64,000 bases of DNA from Psilocybe azurescens (taxonomy: Eukaryota > Basidiomycota > Agaricomycetes > Agaricales > Agrocybaceae). Location: contig JAJIRX010000569.1 in NCBI GenBank assembly GCA_023853785.1, positions 186,001 to 250,000 of the forward strand, in the 5' to 3' direction. The position numbers and the translations under genes are program-made. The notes beneath the pieces were generated by a model. That model was not told the DNA's origin. It was given only the letters and a program-made list of their open reading frames with translations, and made no database searches. Within the stretch, counting starts at the first letter, position 1; each line of letters begins with the position of its first letter. Below are positions 11,986 to 22,193 of this stretch, piece after piece.

Positions 11986-12490
11986 TCAGTGCGCTGTATA
12001 GATGGTCATGGTGACATTCAGATCTTTCAAAACAGCCTCGGTGTCCGCCCATGGAACAGCAATTTTCCCCGAGTTGAAGCGGTTGCACGCTGATCTCACA
12101 GATCAACATATCTGTATTCTGGCAGTTTTGGAGGTCATGGCAAGCGTGCAATGCTTTGTTTTTGACATTTCTGTCCAGGAGATCCTGCACGGCCGTTCTT
12201 GGTGGCAGCAAGAATCTGATCAGGGGAATCTCTCTTCCTTTCTTAGGCCCGAGAAGTGAAAAGGCATGCAATATTATGCTTGTCGCCCGGAATTAATAAA
12301 CAGCTTCCGACTAGCATTTGCTCATGTTCTTTACAATGCGCACGATGTTTTCATACTGCGTTGGGTATTTGTCGCGAAAGGTCAATGTAGTTCCACATCC
12401 CCAAGCGCCCTGGGTATTGTATGCATGAACAAGGATAGAACCGGGAGGCGCAGAGAAGACATCGCCTTTGACGTAGGAAATAGTCGCCAT
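11986..12490 (-). pseudogene. Macrodomain (ADP-ribose phosphatase, Poa1-like) gene remnant
   Basis: From ATG at 12490 the minus strand encodes a macrodomain start: ISYVKGDVFSAPPGSILVHA, then YNTQGAWGCGTTLTFRDKYP. The family loop is usually NTQG-WG-GIA, so it is recognisable. Further blocks lie in other frames: KEHEQMLVGSCLLIPGDKHN, DSPDQILAATK, TAVQDLLDRNVKNKALHA and RFNSGKIAVPWADTEAVL, ending TMTIYTAH with TGA at 11986. To join them one needs a shift in an A run near 12324, an in-frame TAA after LFTSRA, another shift after AATK, and removal of 54 bases with no GT donor. The shift in the A run could be a sequence error. The nonsense codon and the missing splice site suggest real decay. An intact member would hydrolyse ADP-ribose 1''-phosphate or remove ADP-ribose. 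Confidence 0.65.
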
Positions 12491-13426
12491 AATGAAGTGA
12501 ATGGTAAAATGATCACAGAATTCAAACCTAAATTTTGAAAGTAAAGTACGGCCAAATACTACGAGAGTTGTTCGGGTCTTCGAAGTTTCCCAGGTAAGGG
12601 TGTCAATCAAAGTCCGAAAAGCCTGCCCTAAGTAAATCGATAGTATCAGATTGAGATTGCGCCTATACTTTCTTTTGGACTGTTATGAGCACCTTTTGGG
12701 TGCTATACAATCCCCACCCCATCGGGGAGTCCTGACAACAGGTGAGCACTATTATGTTCTACTTAGCAACATATCTAATCATCGACAGGGCCCCTGGCGG
12801 TGGTGGTTCGGGCAGTGGGTTAGGCCGCTGCTCGACTGAGAAGCTGTAAGTCGTATCTTTAATTGTCGGAATCCAGTTAATGATTGAGGGTCTTTAGCTG
12901 AGAGAATACGTCGAGGAAGTGGGATTCTCACTTCTGGATGATCCCTTCGAGTTGCCGTGGCATCTCCCCTTAGTTGTCTCTTATGCTGGCTAAGGACTGT
13001 GTCGCACAATCAAATTAAATACCCCAGGCCATGTTCATCTGCGTGTAGTGCATAATAGCCAATATCTATTGTGCCTTCATTTTGTGTAGGAGACGGTTTT
13101 GATATCTTCAATTGATCAACCTGTTTCTTGCCCATAACATATGGAACCCTTTGAAAGTTCAAAATGCTTGTATGCATGTATGAGTTCAATGCTTGTATGC
13201 ATGTATGCAGTCATAATATGGAACAAGACTTACAGTTGACAATCATGAGCAACTTAAATCTTCAAACTCAAGTCATTTGGAACGTTGACTGCGACAAATA
13301 TCCATCACTACCAACTATAATTGAAAGCAATTCACGTCCCATGTTCGCAATTCAAAGCTCGCAAACCGGCTCTTGCCTCCAATAGTACCGTTGCGTTCGT
13401 ATTTTTTCAAACTATGATTCAACAGG
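12491..13426. other. Intergenic region with a short direct repeat
   Basis: No gene is recognised here. A direct repeat lies at about 13162-13208: the unit AATGCTTGTATGCATGTATG occurs twice, 26-28 bases apart, and contains the palindrome TGCATGTATGCA-like core. A Gly-rich frame near 12790-12840 (PGGGGSGSGLGRC) has no recognisable family. Confidence 0.4.
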
Positions 13427-14614
13427 CTAAAAGCCGTGGGGCCTAGTCCCTGGAGTTAGGTAAATCATTGCAAAGAAATTATCTAGATACAGTACCTGGC
13501 GGCGTATAGCTGGAGAGGCCAAAGAGCGAGGTAACGATACCTGGGGAGGAGGCTTGTGTATATACTGTCAGCACAATAACAGTATTAAATGACGAATTAT
13601 GTATCTTACCAGTGTATGCGCCTGGGAAGCTGACGGTTGCCGGTGTCTTTTGGGTGAAGAGGAACCGGTTACGGAGATTTGAGCACAGCTCATCTATCGA
13701 AGAAAGTGTATCAGATACGTTGCAGCTTGTGGGACACAAAGGTTCGGTTTGAAGACTCACATAAAATTGAGCTCCGGGGTACGAAGTAGCAGATTGCAGT
13801 GCTGCAATATGAGAGCGCCTTTAGGATCGCGAGGATGAGAAAAAATATTGAGATGTTTCCTACCGATTGCTTCGGCGCGGAAGAGGTACTGTCCAGAAAC
13901 GATGCAGGATGGAACAGTGAAGGTTGCATTTCCACCATTTATGAAAAGGACATCTGATCCCCACTGACCGTTGGTAGCATTGTATCCGATTTGACCGATC
14001 TTGAACCATTTAAGACCTATCACCAAGTTAGACCTCGTAATGATCGGTTTATGGCGTCAATAGCATACCGGTAACTGTGGATTGGGTGGCGGATGGAATC
14101 TCTGCCCTGAAAGGAGAGTTCGATTAGGAAGAATATGACTGATAGTAGAATTTACTCACAAATAAGCCAATATCGGGCCTTTGTTAGTGGGATCAATAGG
14201 GTCGGATGGGTCAGGTCCAAGGTATCCAGCTGAGGTTCTGTGGAACTGTGCGGTAAGCTTGTCTCCAGCGTTAACTGGGATGACCGCAGTGGAGACTGGT
14301 TGGATGAAATTGGTATTGCAGATTATATTGTTGGAGGTCAAGTCGGTTATCGCCTTTAAGTAGAGCATATGCCTTCTTGAGTCCCTTTGTAGGCCGAAAG
14401 GGGAACACTTACCGAGTTGGAAGTAGGAACGCGGACTCCGACGCCGTGACCTTGATCGACGCCATTGACAGAGAGGGCCTATGAAAAGGGTGTTGGAGTA
14501 TCATTGTCAGTGGAGTTGATAAGACAGTATACATGTATTACAAACCGAGAATACTGTTTTGGCGGCTACAGTTCCCACTGCAACGAGAAGAAATAGGAGT
14601 GCTGTTGGTCGCAT
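13427..14614 (-). CDS. AA9-like secreted protein lacking the His-brace N-terminal histidine
   Basis: This is an AA9 (former GH61) fold of about 240 residues with a signal peptide ([17 protein letters not shown]) and at least eight exons. Active AA9 enzymes begin with His after signal cleavage, which together with a second His chelates copper. Here the exon reads VAA|KTVFS and then [18 protein letters not shown], so the mature N-terminus is predicted to be Lys. The second His (AQFHRT in place of EWHHT) and the axial Tyr region (YPGAQFYMSCAQI) are kept. Other family blocks are [18 protein letters not shown] and [18 protein letters not shown]. The protein ends [11 protein letters not shown] without CBM1. 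A one-base shift in the A run at 13648-13651 is needed to read [13 protein letters not shown]. Basidiomycete AA9 relatives with N-terminal Arg are known to lack oxidase activity, and this looks like a Lys version. It probably binds glycans rather than oxidising them. Confidence 0.85.
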
Positions 14615-15488
14615 CTCAAACAGACCAGGGATTCCAAGTGTAACAACTCTCGCTTGTCCTGTCGTTATTTAAGCCTAAACTCGTGGGTCCCTTGCGGACC
14701 GCTAGCAAGAACACATGGAGAACCAAAGCACGGCTCGAGCTTCTGACCCATATTTCTTCAGTCACCAAAGAGGAAGGGATCCAATGTATGATATTACCAC
14801 CCTTGGACTGTTCCAAGTGCTCAGTCGTAGAAATCTCCGACTTTGGAAGTTTAACAAGACGAAGCCTTCATCATCAGGTACTGAGTCATAAGGTTCACTA
14901 TAAATAGGTTAATACATTGACCACGAAGAGGCTCACCGAATGCGAGAATTAAGCGAAGAAAGAAAGAATTGATCTCTCGGACAAAGTTAGGGCACTGTCA
15001 GCCTGTTAAGATCACATGTTATTCGAACTTCGGAGATGTATTTTGAAATCAATTCCAGTAGATCCTTGAATATTGAATAAACAAAGTAGTAGAAATATAC
15101 GTCGAACGTAATCCCAAGGCCAAAAGGAATCGGAAAGTCTTGACTTGATGTTACTACAACGACGGACAAAACTACGTTGGATGTTCGAAAGTCTTGCAAA
15201 AGTTCAAACGTTCAAGGTTGGTCCAAACGAAATCAAGTCCAAACGGGTGAAATTGCATTCTAACGCACGTGTCATGTGCCTGCCTTGATGCCGGACCGTT
15301 AATTTATGTGGCGCAGTTTTGAATGCCTTTTATGGCTTCAAATGGTCAAATTTGTTGCGTATTTGAAGGTTGGATGCAGTTTTAAAATGCTAATAAAAGG
15401 GTTTGAACAAACTTTAATGTTTATTTTATTCAATGGAATGCTGAACTACATGACGGCGGAGAATTTATGCAAAACGATTGTATGCAAC
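14615..15488. other. Intergenic region between AA9 genes 1 and 2
   Basis: The left part is the promoter of AA9 gene 1. The rest is AT-rich and repeats short motifs such as GTCCAAACG (two copies at about 15211-15245). No coding sequence or RNA gene is supported. Confidence 0.4.
14665..14673 (-). promoter_or_regulatory. TATA-like box of AA9 gene 1
   Basis: On the minus strand the sequence reads CTTAAATAA about 50 bases upstream of the ATG at 14614. It is weaker than the boxes of the neighbouring CAZyme genes. Confidence 0.4.
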
Positions 15489-16979
15489 TTATAGACATTG
15501 GCTGTACTGTTTCCAAAACAGTGTTAGTTCTTTGAAAATAATAGGATAAGAATAAGACATACATAGTCACTGGATTTGACGCATGTAAATGGCGAGGCAC
15601 AGATGGTAGCTCCAGAATAGCTGTTGGCGTTTCTCAGATATGATTCAATAAAGCATAGGGATATTCTTACGTGAGCCCGCCGCACTGTCCATATTGCGCC
15701 ACTGTTGCACCAGATGTTGATGATGGGGTGGAGCTGACTGTGGTGGGCGAAGGTTTTGATGTGGAAGTTATGGTAGGCGTTGCAGCAGTGGAGCTTGGCA
15801 CTGGTGCACTGTTGCCACTCCCGCTGCAGCTAAAGACAGGTGGTCCTATATTCAAATCACTAAACATCATTCTTAAGTATAGGTATTAACGTTTGTCATA
15901 CCTGGAATAGTGTATGTTTTCAAACCACTGTAAATGTTAGTGGTGATACCAGGATCGGATCCTGCAATGACATTAATTGAGATGAGGAATGGAGTAAGGG
16001 AAATCGACTGAGTATAACCGACCTTTGTAAGCGCCCGGGAAGCTAACAGTTGTAGGAGATGCACTTCCACCGCCCGTTATTTGTATTTGAGCACATTCCA
16101 TCTAATGTACAGAAATCGCAGAGGCGACTGAGATTAGTGAATGGGACGGACATTAAATTTGGAATAACGAACGTATAGCTGGGCTCCTGGGTATGTCTCC
16201 GCGCCATGCAGAGCTGCCACGAGAAAGCTATCAGATAACTCGTCGAGTACAGCCCCAGAAAAACTTACCAATAAGCTCAACTCGAAGTAGATATTGACCA
16301 GGAGCAATACAACTTGGAATTGTAAAGCTGACCTTTCCTTGATTGGCAATCAATTTATCCACGGCCCAGCTACCACTGCTATCAAGCCCATCGTGATAGA
16401 TTTTGAACCAATTCAAGCCAGTCACAGAGCTCTGTGTAGCGTTGTTGACCTTAGCCCTTGACAAAAGTGAGTTAACGGCGTCTATGTTATACCACAAGAT
16501 AACTTACAAGTATGCAAGGATGGGCCCCTTGTGAGATGGATCAATAGGATCGGCAGCGTCACCTGTCCCTGCGCTAGTGAGCGTATGGTGCCACTCAGCA
16601 GTTACCTGGGCACCTGCCGGTACCGGAATGATGGCTGTTGAGATAGGTTGGTGGTATGGGTTGATTCCACCATTGCAAATCAAATCGTTGGAAGTGACAT
16701 CCATAATGGGCTAACAAGTATTCAATGAGTTGCGGCGCCAACATAAATCGATAATACTGCAGAACATGGATAGCAACATACACCATCGTAATCGGGCACA
16801 CGAATACCGACTATATGGCCTTGAGAAACGCCATTGACCCAGAGTGTCTATGAAGGACCTTGTTAATAGCCCAGCCCACTACGCTAATCAACTCCTCGAG
16901 AGATTACCTGGAAAATAGAATGAGCAGACACAGAGTTTGCAATGAAAAAAGCAGAGGCTATAGAGTTAGACAGTTTCAT
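15489..16979 (-). CDS. AA9 lytic polysaccharide monooxygenase with CBM1
   Basis: This is a secreted copper enzyme that cleaves cellulose oxidatively. The signal peptide ([18 protein letters not shown]) is followed directly by His in [15 protein letters not shown], the N-terminal ligand of the His brace. The second His lies in [11 protein letters not shown], and the QLY axial tyrosine in [15 protein letters not shown]. Other family blocks are [34 protein letters not shown] and [20 protein letters not shown] Ser/Thr/Pro linker ([20 protein letters not shown]) leads to a CBM1 read across two introns: [26 protein letters not shown] and YSQCL, with all four cysteines. The stop at 15489 is reached only after splicing the last intron. 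No frame breaks were found. It is the best-preserved copy of the three tandem AA9 genes. Confidence 0.92.
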
Positions 16980-17916
16980 CTTGCCTGACGAGTACCATAA
17001 CAGAATCGGTCTGACGTTTCTTTATATACGGCCAGGATACTATCTGGAAGATTCCAATCTGCGACGAGTTGCATAAAAATCAGCGGCCATCTATAAATAG
17101 CAGGAACCTAAAAATGCAACGCGAGAATACGACGGGATAGTGATGCATAATACTTGGTCGTGCTAATACATCACTCACGGCGCGGCCTGTAGCCTGTGGG
17201 AGTCTCCGTTATAGACAGAGCAGACCTTTGTCAGTAAACGCGTGAAACTCGGTACACCCAAGCTGTGCCAGTATCCTGAGTAACGGGCAGACAAAGGCAT
17301 GTTAGAACTTACTGGGCATGTGGCCGTAGGTGTAGTCGTTTCACGCGACCAATTCATCCGTTAAGTATCCGAAATTTGATCCTTTCTGACCAATGCAAAT
17401 ACTCTGTTTTTCGGATACAGTAGATAGGCTCCAAATGGCATCGAAAAATCTGTTTAATGGCTTCGAAATGCTTGGGGGCCAGTGCTTAAAGGGAAGTATG
17501 ACTCTTTCCCTCAAATTCCCCGTGGGGGTGTCAATCGACGATTCTTCTTCCCGTGCAAATTTTTGACGTCCTATCATGTTTACTTGACGAGAATAAGTAA
17601 TGCCCAGAAGTGCTCGGTGGTGGAGATGGAAATCTCAAATAACCCGGGATTTATCCTAATTTATTGCGCCACGCCGTCAATTACGCGTCGTGAAGTACAA
17701 GGATTCTGGAAAGCGTAGAGAAAGAGTCACCGGATCTTTGAGGTTGCTTGACAGATCGTTTATTTTCCTAAAATCTTGACCTCAACGGCTCAAAAATAAA
17801 TTTCTACCACCCAAAATGAGGAAGGCTCCGACTGGAGGACTCTGGAATATTGCGATTTGTATTGTGTAACATATGACGAATGGTGGAACGGTGACAAGAG
17901 GTCCATAAAAGAGCTC
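16980..17916. other. Intergenic region between AA9 genes 2 and 3
   Basis: This contains the promoter of AA9 gene 2 at its left edge. No gene was recognised in the rest. Short frames on both strands lack family features. Confidence 0.4.
17021..17028 (-). promoter_or_regulatory. TATA box of AA9 gene 2
   Basis: On the minus strand the sequence reads TATATAAA, 42 bases upstream of the ATG at 16979. Position and match to consensus are good. Confidence 0.55.
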
Positions 17917-19388
17917 TTACAGGCATTGGCTGTACTGTGGATAGCACCAGGTTAGTTACAGCGTGATCTGGGATGACAGATAGACTCACGTTATCGCTCG
18001 CTTTCACGCAAGTGTAAGGCGCCTTGCACGTTGTATACCCCGTATACCTAGAGAGAAGTGATTAGACGCCTAAGGTGGCACCAGAGGAGCTAATAGCAAC
18101 ACACCCTATACCTCCGCATTAGCCATATTGACCGACCGACTCAGGAATACCGTAAGTAGGCGATGGAGTTGGTGAAGAACTGGTAGTAGAAATCGTTCTG
18201 AAGGTCAAAGTTGAAGAAAAACTGATGTCACCGGATTGTTAGACCCGCTACAGCTGAGAACCGAGGGTCCTGCAGTCGATCGTGGTCAGACTACACATCA
18301 CAGACGCTCATATATCTAAAGCTGACCTGGAATAGTATATGAAGTGGCACCAGCATATAAGTTGAATTTAATCCCAGGGTCGCTGCCTGTAGTGATACAC
18401 GGCGTTAGTGAGCCTGAATGAACATAAAATTCAAAGGCGGCAATCCAATATTCACCTGAGTAGGCCCCAGGGAAACTAACAGTAGCAGGAGAGGTATTCC
18501 CGCCGCCTGTGATCTCAAGCTGAGCACATTCCATCTAAGAACAGAAAATTGGGATAATTTTTTGATTTATCACGCAAAATACATACGTAGAACTGAGCTC
18601 CTGGATAACTCGAAGCAGGATGAAGTGCTATTGAAGTTTGAGATACATTCACTTATGTAGGAGTATGAATGGCTTGCCTATCAGTTCAACCCGTAGGAGG
18701 TACTGTCCAGCTGGGATGCAGCTGGGGATAGTGAAAGAAACCTTGCCCTGGCTTTTGGTGAGTCTTTGTACGGCCCAACCATTCGAGTCAAGGCCATCAT
18801 GATAGATCTTGAACCATTTCAATCCTGTGACGTCGGTTTGCGTGGCTAAGGGGACCTTTGCACTGTACAGTATACAATTTCGACAAGTTGAGCGGCCGAG
18901 CGTCGACAAAGTTTCGATCTTACTTACAGATAAGCAAGAATTGGACCGTTGTGTGATGGGTCGATCGGATCGGAGTTATCTCCGAAATTTGCTAGTTAGT
19001 GTAGTGAAACCCAGCGGACACTTGGGAGCCAGCGGCTACTTTGATCACTGTCGTTGAGATGGGGGTATGATATGGATTGATTCTGCCATTGCAGATGACG
19101 TCGTTGGATGTGACATCCGTAATGGGCTACAGAGAACAACGGTTCAGCCGGTGACCAAAAACTCGAAAGGGATATAAAAAAGCGTACGCCGTTATAGTTA
19201 GGTACACGGATACCATTCAAACGTCCTTGAGATAGGCCATTGACATATAATTCCTACATAATGGATTTCGTTAGGACAGCGTGTAAAACTCTCGAAAAGA
19301 ACTTAACTACCTGGAAGATCGTATGAGTAGAAACACTGCCAATTGAGAGAAGAAAAGCTGTGAACGCTAGTAACTTGGAGATCCCCAT
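17917..19388 (-). pseudogene. AA9 monooxygenase gene, damaged; CBM1 cut off by a nonsense codon
   Basis: From ATG at 19388 the gene encodes a signal peptide (GISKLLAFTAFLLSIGSVST) and then HTIFQELYVNGLSQGRL, so the N-terminal His is present. The second His lies in SAGFHYTN. A TAG at 18992-18994 follows at once in frame. One added base would continue into [19 protein letters not shown] and the rest of a normal catalytic domain ([51 protein letters not shown]). A second one-base shift lies in the linker near 18231. The CBM1 then reads GQYG, stop, CGGIG, YTGYTTCKAPYTCVKASDN and YSQCL, so the usual Gln codon is TAA at 18119-18121. The two shifts could be sequence errors, but the TAA is a substitution and probably real. 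The catalytic part may therefore still be expressed without CBM1. Confidence 0.7.
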
Positions 19389-20387
19389 GTCTAGTTGCTG
19401 GTGTCCATATCCTTTGCGGTTCATTTTATACCCCTTAGAGTGCGGTATTTCCGCTTAAATGTCGGGGTGATTTTCCTCTTGCTAAATGAGCCAAATTTCA
19501 AATAAGGCGTGAAAAGAGAGTTGGAAGAAGTCATTCGGATACAGTTGGGTAGAGTTAGACAAGGTTGGGCCCGGTTGGGCACAGTGAACGGTTATAGATG
19601 AGCCTCAAGAAGCGCGTGATGCATAGATCCCGGGTTTGCTGCGTAAAACCTTTGCGGCAACCAAGGGCTACTGGGAACAGCAAATGCGGTAGCTTGGCAA
19701 CCTGGGGCGTCATTAACTGGATGCTAAGACAAAACAGATGCACCGCAGAGGAGCCGAAGTTCTTGACGAGCATAGAACAAAGTATGAATCGGACAAAGAT
19801 GTCGGGATTGAGCAGGGTATGAATCCAAGGAAAACGTTACTAAGCATGTCGGACAGACATTCTGTGGGTTGCCAGACTCAATCATAAATTCCATTGATGT
19901 TATCTATTTATCACTCACTTCAGGCAATGAACACAAGCCTTGAAAGCCGACGGAATCCGCATGCCACAGTAATGATCTGTGCTATGTTATCGTGTAGTCG
20001 TACGTCCAGTAGAGAGGGTGATATCGAGCGGGGTCACTTCGTGCGATTTTTATGGATGAAGGATCAAAATTCTGTTTGCAAGTCGTTATTCAACATCCAA
20101 CAATTGTTGCCATATAAAAATAGTCCTTAGGACACAACGCCACAAAGTCGAAATCGCGAAGACTGGGATGGGTTGAGGAGAAATGGGCGCGGCGAATAGT
20201 CTGTCTTCTGCTTTCTTATAATAAGGAATCCAATAAGGTATTTGGTGTAGTATAAGAGGCCTAGGATAGAGATAACAAGTCTTCGTGTCGAGCCATCGTT
20301 CGATAGCCGCACCTCTCTCTTGCAGCGATGAGACGCCCCTTTCCGTTGATGACCAAGTGGCTTGTGTAAAAGCAGAGAACTCCACAC
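19389..20387. other. Intergenic region
   Basis: The left end carries the promoter of AA9 gene 3 (TATA box at 19424-19430). From about 19550 to 20380 there are only short frames without recognisable features. They include read-through past the end of VPS37. No RNA gene was seen. Confidence 0.4.
19424..19430 (-). promoter_or_regulatory. TATA box of AA9 gene 3
   Basis: On the minus strand the sequence reads TATAAAA, 36 bases upstream of the ATG at 19388. The promoter of this damaged gene still looks intact. Confidence 0.55.
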
Positions 20388-21097
20388 TCAGTCCTCTCTC
20401 CAAATGACCTGTCCATTGGCCCATTTCTCGCCCCACAATGCGCGTTTGTGGTAAACCTTCCTCAATTCCTTGAACTCTTTAACGAATTCGTCGATATCTC
20501 GCCCACTTCTCGGTGTTCCCGTTCCCGATTCTGCAGTGGGTGGACTGGGTGCCTGCTGGACAAAACATGTCGCTAGTGCCTCCGATTCTTCATCCTGGGA
20601 AGTGGTACTGTGCCGCAAACGCATCAAAAGGAACTGCGGGGTGAATCTCTGTTGAATCTACATGAGTAGGGATCTAGTCGCAAAAGCAACGATCTCACCT
20701 GATAAACCTCTTTCTGTTCCTTTTCTAATTCTTTCCACCTGAATTCCAATTTTTCGCGTCATCAAAAGCATCTTGAGTTTCCGCTCGCAGATTGTACAAC
20801 CTCTGCTGTAGAGCGAGATTGTTCTCTGTTCCAGAGTAAGATTATAGTATGTTCCATGCGACCATACTACGCACTAGCGATAGCTTCGTTGGCAAGCCCC
20901 AATTCTGTCTGCGATTTATAGAGATCTTTGACATAACCAAGAGAGTGGAAAACAGCTTGGAAATATACGGGATCCGAAAGTAAATCCTCAAGATCCTCGC
21001 GTCTAGTGCGATCGTGAGATAGACTTTCGGTCAGATACATCTATACTAACGATAAGTGAGCCAGTTCTGGGAAATCGGTGACAAGAGGTGATGCCAT
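20388..21097 (-). CDS. VPS37: ESCRT-I subunit VPS37 homologue (Mod(r) domain)
   Basis: This is a component of ESCRT-I, which sorts ubiquitinated membrane proteins into multivesicular bodies. ATG at 21097 opens ASPLVTDFPELAHLS. After an intron come REDLEDLLSDPVYFQAVFHS, LGYVKDLYKSQTELGLANEAIA, NLALQQRLYNLRAETQDAF and WKELEKEQKEVYQ. This is a long amphipathic helical hairpin typical of the Mod(r) domain. The last exon has RFTPQFLLMRLRHSTTSQDEE and VKEFKELRKVYHKRALWGEKW. A one-base shift in the T run at 20750-20754 (plus strand) is needed to go from DDAK to LEFRWKELEKE and is probably a sequence error. The gene is divergent from RRP40 with a 116-base gap. Confidence 0.85.
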
Positions 21098-21213
21098 TGG
21101 GATGAGCTATATATGTGATGTAGAAGATTGTAGTGGTCGCAGGTCAAGTGTGAGTGATCAATCAAACGCGGAACGTGAACATTTGATTTACCATAATCTC
21201 AATTTCAACGGTC

Positions 21214-22077
21214 ATGTCCACCGTGTTTCCAGGAGATCATATCCATGCTCAACATGTTAATCTCAAACTTGGACCAGGTCTTCTGCAGACATCGAGTGTA
21301 AACTCGCAAAACGCAAGCTCGAGTGTAATCGCGACTCGTGCAGGTGCACTTAATCACTCCGCAAATAATAGTAAATGGTGGATAGAGAGCAACTCAAGAC
21401 GCGTAGGTAATACCATCTCTTCTTCAAAATATTATTCACGATTCTTGTATGACTTTAGTATGTTCCGGCCACTCAAGAATTGGTTATTGGATCTATCATA
21501 CAAAAAGTTGGAGAAGGATTTCGGGTCGATATCGGTGCAGCCCATCCGGCTTCACTGGACTCTCTTGCTTTTGAAGGCGCGACGAAAAGAAATAAGCCAA
21601 ATTTGAAAGTGTGTCTAATTATTCACGAAATAATTATTTTCTGCTAATCTGCATACAGGTTGGATGTCTTGTATATGCGCGTGTTTCTCTTGCTCACAAG
21701 GACATGGAGCCGGAGTTGGAATGCTTTGATGCTCAAACACGAAAATCAGAAGGGTTTGGCGAACTGAGAGGCGGTTTCGTGGTTCGGTGCAGTTTAAAAA
21801 TGTGTCGAGAGTGAGTCACACAATTCGATTCCTCTCTGCACATCATTAGTTAACCCTCGTGGTTTAGCCTATTAGATCCCAAGCATTTTTGTTGCCTCTG
21901 CTGGGAGGACGTTTCCCTTTAGAAGCTGCCGTCGGGGTGAATGGACGAGTGTGGGTAAGTGCGAAGGAAATTAAGCAAACCATTGCCATCGCACGATGTA
22001 TAGAAGCTGCCGATCCAGATGGAAGAGGTTTGGACGCTGGAGAAATCAAGATTTTCCTCAATACACTTGATGTATAA
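21214..22077 (+). CDS. RRP40: Exosome cap subunit RRP40
   Basis: This is a non-catalytic S1/KH cap subunit of the RNA exosome, active in the nucleus and cytoplasm. It starts MSTVFPGDHIHAQHVNLKLG. The N-terminal domain contains TRAGALNHSANNSKWWIESN. After an intron (about 21403-21458), PATQELVIGSIIQKVGEGF and RVDIGAAHPASLDSLAFEGA form the S1 domain. After a second intron, VGCLVYARVSLAHKDMEPEL follows. The KH-like part is LLDPKHFLLPLLGGRFPLE and ends IKIFLNTLDV. Length (about 230 residues) matches the family. No frame breaks were found. It is convergent with EAF6 about 115 bases away. Confidence 0.92.
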
Positions 22078-22193
22078 AACCTGGTATCATATAAGTCGTA
22101 GTCTGTGGTATACATACATTTTATTGTACAATTAATTCCATTCTATTTGACAAGGACCCGGAACGCATCCAGAGCAAGAGCTTGTTCGGTATA

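Noticed and set aside
15524..15560. CBM1 of AA9 gene 2 ending in a hydrophobic tail ([10 protein letters not shown])
   Set aside because: The tail is intron read-through; splicing at GTATGT joins to YSQCL, the normal CBM1 end.
19010..19040. An intron ending CTAACTAG inside AA9 gene 3
   Set aside because: The branch-like CTAAC is too close to the AG, and splicing would remove the second copper-binding His.
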